The notes beneath the pieces were generated by a model that was given only the letters and a program-made list of their open reading frames with translations, did no database searches and was not told the DNA's origin. 64,000 nt of DNA from Herbaspirillum sp. SJZ107. GTDB taxonomy: Bacteria > Pseudomonadota > Gammaproteobacteria > Burkholderiales > Burkholderiaceae_D. Each line of letters opens with the position of its first letter. Position 1 is the first letter of the stretch. The DNA lies in the NCBI RefSeq assembly GCF_006715485.1, contig NZ_VFNH01000005.1:124001-188000 (forward strand). Direction: 5' to 3'. Both the position numbers and the translations under genes were made by a program. Below, one piece after another: positions 35,791 through 47,800 of the stretch.

Positions 35791-37029
35791 ATGAAGACAC
35801 GTTTCATCGTGGCGGCCCTCGCCTTGCCCCTGGCCGTCTCGTCCGCTTACGCCCAGGACACTTCCGCCGTCCGCATCAGCGGCTTCGGCACCGCCGCCCT
35901 GACCTGGACCGATACCGACCAGGCCGAATTCGCACGCCCGAACCAGGCGCGCGGCGTCAAGAAAAGCCCGCGCACCGGCGTCGATTCCAACCTCGGCCTG
36001 CAGGCCGACTACGCGATCAACGATTGGCTGTCGGTCACCGGCCAGGGCCTGGTGCGCAAGGATGGCGAGGACGACTACGGCGCCGAACTGACCTGGGCTT
36101 TCGTCAAGGCCAAGGTGTCGAACGACCTCAGCGTGCGCGCCGGCCGCCTGGTGCTGCCGACCTTCATGATTTCCGAATACCGCAACGTCGGCTACGCCAA
36201 TACCTTCCTGCGTCCGCCGTCGGAAGTGTATTCGCAGGTGCCGCTGAACAGCGTCGACGGTGCCGACCTGACCTGGCAGCATGCCTACGGCGACACCACG
36301 ATCACCGCCCAGCTCGCGTTCGGCCGTGCCAAGACCCTGCTGAGCAGCGGCGTCGATGCCGAACTGCGCCGCGTGCACGGCATCAACCTGACCGCCGAAC
36401 ATGGCCCGTTCACGCTGCGTGTCGGCCGCACCGAAGCCAAGCTGACCGTCGACCAGGCCTCGCTGAATACGCTGGTGGCGACGCTGAACACCGCCGGCAA
36501 CGCCTACAAGATCAGCCAGCTGAACGACATGGCGCGTGTCGTGGACAACCACAACAAGAAAGGCAGCTTCACCTCGGTTGGCCTGAGCATGGACTGGAAC
36601 AACATCGTTGCCCAGACCGAGTATGCCAAGCGCAAGATCGATTCCGCCTCGGGCTCGACCGATTCCTGGTACGTGCTGGGCGGCTACCGCTTCGGCAAGT
36701 TCCTGCCCTACTACAGCCATGCCGACCTGAAGCCGAAGAGCGACTTCGCCAACACCATCCCGACCAGCTGCGCCGCCGGCGCGCCGGCCGCCTGCACCCA
36801 GACCGTCCGCACCCTGAACGCCACCCTGGAAGGCCTGCGCACCAGCACCAACAACGGCGCCCAGAGCACCGACACCATCGGCCTGCGCTGGGACTTCTCG
36901 AGCTCGGCCGACCTGAAATTCCAGATCGACCGCGTCAAGCCCGATCCGAAGGGCCTGCTGCTGCGCGCCGCCCCTGGCTTCAAGGGCCCGGTCACCGTCG
37001 GTGCCGTCGCCGTCGACTTCGTTTTCTAA
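35791..37029 (+). CDS. Outer-membrane porin-like protein
   Basis: 412 residues. A signal peptide (MKTRFIVAALALPLAVSSAYA) is followed by a beta-rich protein with many alternating strands, a VRISGFGTAALTW start and a C-terminal AVAVDFVF ending in Phe, which is the outer-membrane targeting signature. It resembles porin-like proteins found beside short phosphate-binding-like proteins. The small molecule it passes is unknown. It is the first gene of a three-gene set: the next gene starts 11 bases later and a chemoreceptor follows. Confidence 0.85.
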   Translation: MKTRFIVAALALPLAVSSAYAQDTSAVRISGFGTAALTWTDTDQAEFARPNQARGVKKSPRTGVDSNLGLQADYAINDWLSVTGQGLVRKDGEDDYGAELTWAFVKAKVSNDLSVRAGRLVLPTFMISEYRNVGYANTFLRPPSEVYSQVPLNSVDGADLTWQHAYGDTTITAQLAFGRAKTLLSSGVDAELRRVHGINLTAEHGPFTLRVGRTEAKLTVDQASLNTLVATLNTAGNAYKISQLNDMARVVDNHNKKGSFTSVGLSMDWNNIVAQTEYAKRKIDSASGSTDSWYVLGGYRFGKFLPYYSHADLKPKSDFANTIPTSCAAGAPAACTQTVRTLNATLEGLRTSTNNGAQSTDTIGLRWDFSSSADLKFQIDRVKPDPKGLLLRAAPGFKGPVTVGAVAVDFVF

Positions 37030-37040
37030 GGAGAGCCGCG

Positions 37041-37448
37041 ATGAAACAACTGATCAAAGCAAGCATCGGTGCTGCTGTCCTGGCCCTGTCCCTGCCGGCC
37101 ATGGCCGAAATCGTCGTGGTCGTGAACCCGAAGGCAGCCGAGTCCTCGCTGACCAAGGACCAGGTGGCCCAGTTCTTCCTGGGTAAATCCACCGCGATGA
37201 CCCCGGTCGACCAGCCGGACGGCACGCCGGCACGCGCCGAGTTCTACAAGAAAGTGACCGACAAGGATGCTTCGCAGGTCAAGGCCGTGTGGTCCAAGCT
37301 GGTGTTCACCGGCAAGGCCACGATGCCGAAGGAAGTCGGCGACAGCGCCGCCGTCAAGAAGGCGGTCGCGGCCGATCCGAAGGGCATCGGCTACATCGAG
37401 AAGAGCGCGGTCGATGCGTCGGTCAAGGTGGTCTACTCCGCTTCCTGA
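37041..37448 (+). CDS. Short PstS-like periplasmic binding protein
   Basis: 135 residues. The signal peptide MKQLIKASIGAAVLALSLP is cleaved near AMA-EIVVVV. The mature part matches one lobe of phosphate-type binding proteins (VNPKAAESSLTKDQVAQFFLGK; DPKGIGYIEKSAV), less than half the size of PstS. No ABC permease or ATPase gene is near. AAGGAG ends 6 bases upstream of the ATG. Lying between a porin and a chemoreceptor, it could carry ligand from the porin to the receptor. That role is inference. Confidence 0.85.
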   Translation: MKQLIKASIGAAVLALSLPAMAEIVVVVNPKAAESSLTKDQVAQFFLGKSTAMTPVDQPDGTPARAEFYKKVTDKDASQVKAVWSKLVFTGKATMPKEVGDSAAVKKAVAADPKGIGYIEKSAVDASVKVVYSAS

Positions 37449-37466
37449 CCCGTCATCGGTTTTGTG

Positions 37467-37498
37467 CCCGCCGCCATCGTTCACGATGCCGCGGCGGG
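37467..37498 (+). terminator. Hairpin with short T tract between binding protein and chemoreceptor genes
   Basis: CCCGCCGC/GCGGCGGG enclose an inner stem CATCG-TTCA-CGATG with a 2-base bulge, followed by TTTGTT. It would reduce read-through from the porin/binding-protein pair into the chemoreceptor gene, whose ribosome site AGGAG is at 37511. Confidence 0.6.
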
Positions 37499-37523
37499 TT
37501 TGTTCATATTAGGAGTTGGCACC

Positions 37524-39101
37524 ATGAGCATCAAGCGCAGGATCTGGGCACTTCCGGTCGTTTCGACCATCATCTTCGGACTCGGGGTCGCGATCAGCGC
37601 CGGCATCGCGAACACTGCCCTGGATTCGATCCGCACCACCGAGCGCGTCGACTACCCGGCGCTGGGCGCCTCGAAAGCACTGGCGGCCGAGATCGAAGGC
37701 GTGACCAACGGCTTGCGCGATGCCGTGTCCGAAGGCGACAAGACGCGTATCGCCCAGGTTGGCGAGCAGGCCGCCAAGGTGCGCACGCGCGTGGCCGAGA
37801 TCGGCAAGATCCCCGGCATGCAGGAATCCGGCAAGCGCCTGGGCAAGGAATTCGAAGATTATTATGCGCCGGCCGTCTCCGCCGCGAAGATCATGCTCGA
37901 AATCGAGCAGGGCGATCCGCAGACAGTCGTCACGCGCATGCAGACCGCATTGGGCACGCTGAACGCCGACGTCGCCAAGGTCAACGAACAAGCGCAGCAG
38001 AACTTCAAGGACGGCATCGCGCGCAGCGAATCGAGCGTGCGCCGCGCCCTGTCCGCCACCATCATCGCCGCCCTGGTCGTGATCGCGACCCTGATCGCCG
38101 TGTCGTGGTTCGTGGTGCGCACCATCTGGCAGCAGCTCGGCGGCGAACCCGAATATGCGCGCGAGATCGCGCGCGCGGTCGCCGACGGCAACCTGTCGAT
38201 GGACATCCGCGTCGAGGCCGGCGACGGGGCCAGCCTGCTGGCGGCGCTGAAGGACATGCGCGACCGCCTGGCCAACATGGTGGCCGGCATCAAGACCTCG
38301 GCCGAGACCATCGCCCTGGCCAGCTCGGAAATCGCCAGCGGCAACGCCGACCTCGCCAGCCGCACCGAATCCCAGGCCAGCCGCCTCGAAAACACGGCGC
38401 GTGCGATGGAATCGCTGACCGATACCGTGCGCGCGAATGCCGCCAACGCCAGCCAGGCCAACCAGCTGGTGGTCTCGGCCACCGACATCGCCACCCGCGG
38501 TGGCGAAGTGGTGGGCAACGTGGTCTCGACCATGGGCGCCATCAACAGCTCGGCCAACAAGATCGTCGAGATCATTGCGGTGATCGACGGCATCGCCTTC
38601 CAGACCAATATCCTGGCCCTGAATGCGGCGGTGGAAGCGGCGCGTGCCGGCGAACAGGGCCGCGGCTTCGCGGTCGTCGCCTCTGAAGTGCGTTCGCTGG
38701 CCCAGCGTTCGGCCACGGCCGCCAAGGAGATCAAGGAACTGATCGGCGACTCGGTGGCCAAGGTGAATGCCGGCACCGCGCTGGTCGACCAGGCCGGCGT
38801 GACGATGGAACAGATCGTGACCTCGGTGCGCAAGGTGCACGACATCATGGCCGAGATCAGCGAAGCCGGCCAGCGCCAGAGCGAGGGCATCGAGCAGATC
38901 GGCGTGGCGATCGACGACATGGACCAGATGACGCAGCAGAACTCGGCACTGGTGGAACAGGCGTCGGCGGCGGCGGAATCGCTGACCGACCAGACCGGGC
39001 AGCTGTCGGGGGCGCTGGCGGTGTTCAAGCTGGACGATGGGCGGGTGCTGGACGCGCCGGCCGGCCGTGCCAGACCGACGCTTGCTCTGGCCCGCAACTG
39101 A
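37524..39101 (+). CDS. Methyl-accepting chemotaxis protein
   Basis: 525 residues. TM1 is at about residues 8-29. A periplasmic four-helix-bundle-like domain (about 30-173) follows, then TM2 at about 176-198 and HAMP at about 199-250. The cytoplasmic signalling helix bundle has its hairpin tip at IIAVIDGIAFQTNILALNAA (about 347-366). The C-terminus lacks a CheR-binding pentapeptide like NWETF. The ATG at 37524 has AGGAG 8 bases upstream. It forms a set with the porin and short binding protein, suggesting it senses the ligand of that binding protein. Confidence 0.94.
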   Translation: MSIKRRIWALPVVSTIIFGLGVAISAGIANTALDSIRTTERVDYPALGASKALAAEIEGVTNGLRDAVSEGDKTRIAQVGEQAAKVRTRVAEIGKIPGMQESGKRLGKEFEDYYAPAVSAAKIMLEIEQGDPQTVVTRMQTALGTLNADVAKVNEQAQQNFKDGIARSESSVRRALSATIIAALVVIATLIAVSWFVVRTIWQQLGGEPEYAREIARAVADGNLSMDIRVEAGDGASLLAALKDMRDRLANMVAGIKTSAETIALASSEIASGNADLASRTESQASRLENTARAMESLTDTVRANAANASQANQLVVSATDIATRGGEVVGNVVSTMGAINSSANKIVEIIAVIDGIAFQTNILALNAAVEAARAGEQGRGFAVVASEVRSLAQRSATAAKEIKELIGDSVAKVNAGTALVDQAGVTMEQIVTSVRKVHDIMAEISEAGQRQSEGIEQIGVAIDDMDQMTQQNSALVEQASAAAESLTDQTGQLSGALAVFKLDDGRVLDAPAGRARPTLALARN

Positions 39102-39264
39102 AAAACCGTCGCCACTAATATAAATACATCGCCGGCACACGCCGGTTCTGTACAAACTTGCAAGCCACCTCCCCATGTCATAGAATCGGCCTGATGCGGC
39201 GTACCTCTGCCGCACCAGCGCTGGCCCCGCCGCCAGTCCGATGCACGATTCCTCACGGTGAGAT

Positions 39265-40575
39265 TTGGAAACCGTACCGCTCTGGGTGCTCGTCCTGGCA
39301 CTCGCGCTCCTGATCCTTTGCTCGGCCTTCTTCGCCATGGCCGAAACCGCCCTGATGGCGGCCAACAAATACCGGTTGCGCCACCTTGCCAAGCGCGGCA
39401 ACCGCGGCGCCGTCACCACGCTGTGGCTGCTCGAACGCACCGATAAACTGCTGGCCCTGGTCCTGATCGCGAATACCCTGATCAACGCCATGGCCACCGC
39501 GCTGGTCACCGCGATCGCCATCCTGTTCTTCGGCCACGAGGAAACCGTGATCACCGTGGCCACCGCCGTGGTGGCCTTCCTGCTGATCGTGTTTGCCGAG
39601 ATTTCGCCCAAGGTCATCGGCGCCAGCTTCCCGGAACGCATATCGCTCGGCTCCAGCCTGGTGCTCAAGCCCCTGATGAAAGTCGGGCGGCCGGTGATCT
39701 GGTTCGTCAACCTGTTCGTCAACGCTTTCCTCAAGCTGCTGCGCATCCGCGGCATCGGCAGCCTGCACAGCGATCCGGCGCAAAACCGGCTGTCGATCGA
39801 CGAATTGCGCTACGTGGTCCTGGAAAGCGGCCAGTACATCCAGCAAAAGCACAAGAGCATCCTGCTGAACCTGTTCGACCTGGAAAAGATCTCGATCGAA
39901 GACATCATGACCCCGCGCAGCCAGATCGAGGCCCTGAACCTGTCGCTGCCGGTCGAGACCATCAAGGCCGAGCTGACCACCTGCTACCACAACAAGCTGC
40001 CGGTGTATGAAGGCGAGATCAACAAGATCATCGGCATCCTGCACGTGCGCAAGGCGATCGGCCTGCTCAACCAGGAAGACGACCTGAGCGTCGAGCACTT
40101 CCGCGCACTGTTGACCGAACCCTACTTCATTCCGCAGGACACCGGGGTGCTGGCCCAGCTCCAGTATTTCCAGGAAAACAAGGAAAGGCTGGGCATCATC
40201 GTCGACGAGTACGGCGAGGTGCAGGGCCTGGTCACGCTCGAGGACATCATCGAAGAAATGATCGGCGACTTCACCACCTCGACGCCGGGCGCGGCGCGCA
40301 CCGATGCCATGGCCTGGAGCGCGAATGGCGAATGCCTGCTGGAAGGCTCGGCGCCGCTGCGCGACATCAACAAGAAACTGGGCCTGGACTTGCCGCTGGA
40401 CGGCCCGAAAACCGTCAATGGCTTGTTGCTCGAGCAATTGCAGGAAATCCCGGAATTCCCCATCGCCCTCAAGATCGGCCAGACCGTGATCGAAGTTGTG
40501 CAGGTTCAAAACCAGGCCATCAAGGTAGTGAAACTGTTGCGTCCGGCAGCGGTCAAACGCTGGCTGGCAGCCTGA
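39265..40575 (+). CDS. CNNM/CorC-type membrane protein with CBS pair
   Basis: 436 residues. A DUF21/CNNM transmembrane domain (about 1-190) has LILCSAFFAMAETALMAANK, then paired CBS domains (about 205-335; DIMTPRSQIEAL, GIIVDEYGEVQGLVTLEDI), then a CorC_HlyC domain (about 350-430). Related proteins affect Mg or Co efflux or membrane integrity. The start is TTG at 39265, because it retains the first membrane helix and GGTGAG lies upstream; the first ATG would cut the helix. The neighbours are pilB and pilC, a common order in related bacteria, but no functional link is known. Confidence 0.9.
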   Translation: METVPLWVLVLALALLILCSAFFAMAETALMAANKYRLRHLAKRGNRGAVTTLWLLERTDKLLALVLIANTLINAMATALVTAIAILFFGHEETVITVATAVVAFLLIVFAEISPKVIGASFPERISLGSSLVLKPLMKVGRPVIWFVNLFVNAFLKLLRIRGIGSLHSDPAQNRLSIDELRYVVLESGQYIQQKHKSILLNLFDLEKISIEDIMTPRSQIEALNLSLPVETIKAELTTCYHNKLPVYEGEINKIIGILHVRKAIGLLNQEDDLSVEHFRALLTEPYFIPQDTGVLAQLQYFQENKERLGIIVDEYGEVQGLVTLEDIIEEMIGDFTTSTPGAARTDAMAWSANGECLLEGSAPLRDINKKLGLDLPLDGPKTVNGLLLEQLQEIPEFPIALKIGQTVIEVVQVQNQAIKVVKLLRPAAVKRWLAA

Positions 40576-40797
40576 TCGGGCATTGCCGGCATCCTTCCCG
40601 GGAGCGCCGAATGCCTTTCGTAATTCGCAACAAAGCAGGTGCATGCCATTTTGCCTACGTGGTATGTATACCTCTCACCCCATGCCAAACGCTTGACCAA
40701 TTTGATGCCTACGGGCATCATTTGGAGCATCCACCGAGCTCGTCCGTCCTGCACTGCTCTCCTCCATCGACCGTATCCTCTACCCGTCCCTGACCTT

Positions 40798-42528
<1,731 letters not shown>

Positions 42529-42536
42529 GATAGATC

Positions 42537-43775
42537 ATGGCAACTTCTACAGCGCGCATGCGCAGCGGCGCCGGCGCCCAGGTCAAGGAACACGTGTTCG
42601 CCTGGGAAGGCAAGGACAAGACCGGCAAGATCGTGCGCGGCGAAATGCGCGCCGGCGGCGAAACCATCGTCAACGTGACCCTGCGGCGCCAGGGCATCAT
42701 GGTGACCAAGGTCAAGAAGAAGGTCTACCGCAGCGGCAAGAAGATCAAGGACAAGGACCTGAGCCTGTTCACGCGCCAGCTGGCCACGATGATGAAGGCC
42801 GGCGTGCCCTTGCTGCAATCCTTCGACATCGTCGGCAAGGGCCACGCCAACCCGTCGATGTCCAAGCTGATCATGGACCTGCGCGCCGACATCGAGACCG
42901 GCACCAGCCTGAACAACGCCTTCCGCAAATACCCGCTCTACTTCGACCCGCTGTTCTGCAACCTGGTCGGCGCCGGCGAGCAGGCCGGTATCCTGGAAGA
43001 CCTGCTGACGCGCCTGGCGATCTACAAGGAAAAGACGCTGGCGATCAAGGCCAAGATCAAGTCGGCGCTGATGTACCCGGTGTCGATCCTGGCGATCGCC
43101 TTCATCGTCACCGCCATCATCATGATCTGGGTGGTGCCGGCCTTCAAGTCGGTGTTTTCCAGCTTCGGCGCCGACCTGCCGGCCCCGACCCTGATCGTGA
43201 TGAGCATCTCGGACTTCGTGGTCCAGTGGTGGTACATCATCTTCGGTTCGATCTTCGGCGCGATGTACTTCTTCTTCCAGTCCTGGCGCCGCTCGCTCAA
43301 GATGCAGCAGGCCATGGACCGCCTGCTGCTGCGCCTGCCGATCTTCGGCGACGTGATCCGCAAGGCCACCATGGCGCGCTGGACCCGCACCCTGTCGACC
43401 ATGTTCGCGGCCGGCGTGCCGCTGGTGGAAGCGCTCGACTCGGTCGGCGGCGCCTCCGGCAATGCGGTGTACCTGGAAGCGACCAAAAAGATCCAGACGG
43501 AAGTGAGCACCGGCACCAGCCTGACGGTGGCGATGCAGAATGCCAACGTGTTCCCCAACATGGTGACGCAGATGGTCTCGATTGGCGAAGAATCCGGCGC
43601 CCTCGACAACATGCTGGGCAAGGTCGCCGACTTCTACGAAGAAGAAGTCGACGAGGCCGTAGGCGCGCTGTCCTCGCTGATGGAACCGCTGATCATGGTG
43701 ATCCTGGGCGTGCTGATCGGCGGCCTGGTGATTGCGATGTATCTGCCGATCTTCAAGCTGGGTTCGGTGGTGTAA
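42537..43775 (+). CDS. pilC: Type IV pilus inner-membrane platform protein PilC
   Basis: 412 residues with two T2SS_F domains (about 75-200 and 280-400) and three membrane segments near residues 177-200, 222-245 and 380-405. FTRQLATMMKAGVPLLQSFDI and WTRTLSTMFAAGVPLVEALDS show the internal repeat. It is the platform that works with PilB to add pilins. It is the last gene before a strong terminator; the usual next gene, pilD (prepilin peptidase), is absent here. Confidence 0.96.
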   Translation: MATSTARMRSGAGAQVKEHVFAWEGKDKTGKIVRGEMRAGGETIVNVTLRRQGIMVTKVKKKVYRSGKKIKDKDLSLFTRQLATMMKAGVPLLQSFDIVGKGHANPSMSKLIMDLRADIETGTSLNNAFRKYPLYFDPLFCNLVGAGEQAGILEDLLTRLAIYKEKTLAIKAKIKSALMYPVSILAIAFIVTAIIMIWVVPAFKSVFSSFGADLPAPTLIVMSISDFVVQWWYIIFGSIFGAMYFFFQSWRRSLKMQQAMDRLLLRLPIFGDVIRKATMARWTRTLSTMFAAGVPLVEALDSVGGASGNAVYLEATKKIQTEVSTGTSLTVAMQNANVFPNMVTQMVSIGEESGALDNMLGKVADFYEEEVDEAVGALSSLMEPLIMVILGVLIGGLVIAMYLPIFKLGSVV

Positions 43776-43807
43776 ATCCGGCCGGTTCGGCCGGCCTCTG
43801 TCCTTCG

Positions 43808-43844
43808 AACACCCCGGTAGCGGACTCTCCGCTACCGGGGTGTT
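43808..43844 (+). terminator. Intrinsic terminator after pilC
   Basis: A 17-bp perfect stem (43808-43824 with 43828-43844) with a 3-base loop, followed by GTCATTTTT. It begins 33 bases after the pilC stop. The stem is very stable and could also act on the other strand. Confidence 0.85.
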
Positions 43845-43985
43845 GTCATTTTTGCGACCCATTTCGGGTCATTTCTGTGTTGTTTTAGTGCAAGCCGCAC
43901 CCTTATTGATCGGAATCTAAAAAACAACATTCTTAAGTTAAATTTTTATATACGAGAATTATTTCCGAGGCTATATTTATTTACA

Positions 43986-44004
43986 ACTTGAAGCAATTTC
44001 AAGT
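43986..44004. promoter_or_regulatory. 19-bp palindrome upstream of PEP-CTERM gene
   Basis: ACTTGAA-GCAAT-TTCAAGT has perfect 7-bp arms and lies 51 bases before the PEP-CTERM start, in an AT-rich tract. It could be an operator or a 5'-leader hairpin. I searched nearby for a sigma-54 GG-N10-GC pair, often seen for PEP-CTERM genes, and found none with correct spacing. Confidence 0.45.
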
Positions 44005-44055
44005 CTTGCCGGCTGCGAGATGCGGCCGAGACCCACTCTACGAAAGGCCTTCTCC

Positions 44056-44778
44056 ATGCTTCGGAAATTCCCTTCCCCTCGACGCGGCTTCGGCCGGCTG
44101 TTCAACGCCATGGCCGTCGCCGCTGCCCTGTGTGCAGCAGCGCCCGCGTCGCAGGCCGGCGTCCTCGATTTCGAAACGCCGCTCGACATGCCGTTCGTCT
44201 TCTCCGGCGACGTCATCCAGATGGGTAACTACTACGTCGAGGGTGCGGGGACCGCCGGCTTCGTCGGCGCCATCGGCGGCAACGACAGCTGCCTCGGCCT
44301 GCAGTGCCCGGCCAACAACGCCACCAACTACTACAGCGCGGTCGACGACGGCTACCTGTTCTTCGGCATGGTCGACGGTTCGGCCTTCACCCTGAGCAGC
44401 CTGCAGGCCAGCTTCATCGGCACCGGCCTGCCGAGCTATCCGTCGATCGCCGCGATCCTGGAAGTCACCGCCTTCGACGCCAGCGGCATCGTCGACGACA
44501 TCTACCTGTACCTGAACGGCCCGACCGCCGGCGTCTTCAATTTCGCCAATTACGACCTGAGCGGCTTCGGCAAGGGCAAGACCTTCACCGACGTGCGCCT
44601 GGTGTCGTTCGCCTGCACCGCAGGCAGCACCACCTGCGACCGCACCAACAACCAGGCCCAGTTCGCCGTCGACAACATCGTCACCGTCAGCGCCACCGAC
44701 GTGCCCGAGCCGGCCAGCTTCGCCCTGCTCGGCCTCGGCCTGCTGGGCCTGGGCGCCGCCCGCCGCCGCGCCGCCTGA
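44056..44778 (+). CDS. PEP-CTERM protein with QFxxD motif
   Basis: 240 residues. A signal peptide (about 1-34, ending ASQA-GVLDFE) is followed by a beta-rich globular domain beginning GVLDFETPLDMPFV. The short motif QFAVDNIV occurs just before the sorting signal VPEPASFALLGLGLLGLGAARRR (residues about 215-238), so it belongs to the QFxxD group of PEP-CTERM proteins. The C-terminus is processed by exosortase (EpsH/XrtA-like), coded elsewhere. The ATG at 44056 is chosen with AAAGG upstream. A subtilisin gene follows 35 bases later. Confidence 0.93.
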   Translation: MLRKFPSPRRGFGRLFNAMAVAAALCAAAPASQAGVLDFETPLDMPFVFSGDVIQMGNYYVEGAGTAGFVGAIGGNDSCLGLQCPANNATNYYSAVDDGYLFFGMVDGSAFTLSSLQASFIGTGLPSYPSIAAILEVTAFDASGIVDDIYLYLNGPTAGVFNFANYDLSGFGKGKTFTDVRLVSFACTAGSTTCDRTNNQAQFAVDNIVTVSATDVPEPASFALLGLGLLGLGAARRRAA

Positions 44779-44813
44779 GCGCACGCCACCATCACGACCA
44801 TCGAGACCACAAC

Positions 44814-47800
44814 ATGAATTTCAAAGCTCGTCCCATCGCGATCGCCGCTGCCCTGCTGCTGTCCGGCGCCATCGGCCTGGTCCATGCCCAGGCACAGGAG
44901 GTGCGCCGCCCCTACATCGTCCAGCTGCAGGCCGAACCGGCCGCCAGCTACAAGGGCGACATCGCCGGCCTGGCCGCGACCCAGCCGGCCCCCGGCGTGG
45001 CGTTCGACTACCACTCGGCGCCGGTACAGGATTACGTGCGCTACCTGAGCGTCAAGAAAAGCGAAGTGCTGGCCACCATCGCCAATGCGCCTATCGTCGC
45101 CGACTATGACGTCGTGCTCAACGGCTTCACCGTGATGCTGACCGACGCCGAAGTGCTGGCGCTGAAAAACAATGCCGCCGTCGCCGACATCCAGGCCGAC
45201 CAGCCGCGCTCCTACGACACCGTCACCACCAGCGCCTTCCTCGGCCTGTCCAAGCCGGGCGGCCTGTGGTCGCAATATGCCGGCGGCTCGCTGGTCAAGG
45301 GCGAAGACATGGTGGTCGGCATCATCGACGGCGGCATCTGGCCGGAAAATCCGGCCTTCGCCGACCGCGTCGATGCCGACGGCAAGCCGACCTTCGACAG
45401 CAGCGGCACCCTGGCCTATTCGGCGCCGCCGTCCACCTTCACCGGCGGCTGCGTCGCCGGCGAAGGCTTCGACCCGCTCAAGCACTGCAACAACAAGCTG
45501 GTCGGCGCCAAGTTCTTCAACGCCGGCTTCCTGGCGTCGGGCCGCACCCGCAACTGGAGCGAATTCGTGTCGCCGCGCGACTCGAACATCGGCAGCAACG
45601 GCGTCAGCAGCGGCCACGGCGGCCATGGCGACCACACCGCGTCGACCGCCGCCGGCAATGCCAACGTCCCGGTGACGATGGGCGGTGCCTTCATGGGCCT
45701 GGCCAGCGGCATGGCGCCGCGCGCGCGCGTGGCCGCCTACAAGATCTGCTGGACCTATGACAACCCGGCCGAGCCGGACGGCACCAACGCCACCAACAGC
45801 TGCTACAACAGCGATTCGATCTCGGCGATCGATGCGGCGGTGCGCGACGGCGTGAACGTCATCAACTACTCGATCAGCGGCTCCCAGACCTCGTCCTCGG
45901 ACCCGGTCGAGCAGGCGTTCTACCGCGCCTCGCTGGCCAACGTGTTCGTGGCGGCGTCGGCCGGCAACTCCGGCCCGGCGAATGCGGTCGCCCACATCAG
46001 CCCGTGGCTGGCCACGGTCGCGGCCTCGACCCACGACCGCTTCTACGTCGCCGATGCCACGCTGGGCAACGGCGCCAAGTACACGGGTGCCTCGACCAAC
46101 TCGACCCCGGTGCCGAGCACGCCGCTGATCCGCGCGGAAGACGCCGGCGTCGGCGGCGGCAACGCCAACCTGTGCTTCAGCGGCTCGCCGGCCACCGGCC
46201 AGGTCATGCTCGATCCGGCCAAGGTCGCCGGCAAGATCGTCATCTGCACCCGCGGCAACAACGCCCGTGTCGACAAGAGCCTGGCCGTGCTGAACGCCGG
46301 CGGCGTCGGCATGATCATGGCCGACAACGGCAGCGGCCTGGTCTCGGAAGCGCACTCGGTGCCGACCGTGCACATCAACCAGGCCGACGGCAATGCCGTG
46401 AAAGCCTATGCGGTGGCCCAGGGCGCCGCGGCGCGCGCTTCGATCGGCACCTTCTACAACCAGCCGAAACCGGCCCCGGTCATGGCCAGCTTCTCGTCGC
46501 GCGGCCCGAACATGGGCGACGCCAACGTGCTCAAGCCCGACATGACCGCGCCGGGCGTGGACGTCATCGCCAGCGTCACGCCGGCGCTGACCCAGGCCCA
46601 GCACACCGCCGTCGCCAACGGTTCGCTGGTGCCGCCGCCGGCCTACGAGTCCTACCAGGGCACCTCGATGTCGAGCCCGCACGTGGCCGGCGTCGCCCTG
46701 CTGCTGCGCCAGGCGCACCCGAGCTGGTCGCCGGCCGCCGTCAAGTCGGCGCTGATGACCACCGCCTATTCGACCCTCGACGACGGCGTCGCAGGCGCAT
46801 CCAACGGCCTGCTGCCATGGTCGCAGGGCGCCGGCCACATCGACCCGAACAAGGCCACCGATCCGGGCCTGGTGTACGACGCCGGCAAGGCCGACTACAT
46901 CCAGTACAACTGCAAGGTCAACAAGGCAACGGTAACGCCGGCGTCCGACTGCACCACCTACGGCACGCTCGACGAAACCTATAACCTGAACCTGCCGTCG
47001 ATCACGGTCGCCGCGGTCCAGGGTCCGACCACGATCCGCCGCAAGGTCACCAACGTCGGCAGCAGCGGCGCAACCTACCAGGGCACGGTCTCGGTGCCGG
47101 GCTTCACCGCCGAGGTCAGCCCGGCGACCCTGACCCTGGCACCGGGCGCGACCGGCAGCTTCACGGTGCGCCTGACGGCCCTGGCCAGCACCGCCGTCAA
47201 CGTCTGGCGCTTCGGCAGCCTGAGCTGGACCGACGGTGCCCACACCGTCAAGATCCCGGTGCAGGCGCGCGTCGGCCAGGCCGTCACGGCCCCGGCCGAG
47301 ATCACCAGCGACAAGGTCAGCGGCAGCAAGCTGTTCACCGTGAAAACCGGCTACACCGGCACCATGGCCTACGCCAAGGGCGGCCTGAAGGAAGCCACGG
47401 TCGGCCAGCAGGTCAGCCTGACGGCGTCGCCGCTGTCCTCGGCACAGCTGCAAACCGCCTGCGCCGCCGGCAACAACACCGCGTCGGTGCGCGTCTACCC
47501 GGTCACGGTACCGGCCAATACCCTGGTCGCCCGTTTCGCGCTGTTCCAGCAGGACAGCAATGCCGGCGACGACCACGACATGGGCGTGCTGGCGCCGAAC
47601 GGCACCTGGACCTACTCGGGTAACGACGGCAGCGTCGAAGCCGTGCAGCTGCTCAGCCCGGCCGCCGGCAACTACAAGGTCTGCGTGGTCGCCTACGGCA
47701 GCAACGTGCCGAACATGGTGCACCGCCTGAATTCGTGGGTGGTGAGCCGTGCCGACGTCAATCCGCGCTTCGTCGTCGCCGTGCCGGGCAAGGTCGTTGC

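Noticed and set aside
39102..39264. Hairpin CCGGC-ACAC-GCCGG after the chemoreceptor gene as a terminator
   Set aside because: A 5-bp stem with no T tract is too weak to call.
40611..40793. Possible 60-codon gene before pilB (MPFVIRNKAG...)
   Set aside because: It has a weak GGGAG upstream, but no recognisable family and no coding bias; it lies in the pilB leader. Not supported.
44550..47723. Minus-strand open frame of 1057 codons
   Set aside because: It is antisense to the subtilisin gene, which has a full catalytic triad. The translation shows no domain.
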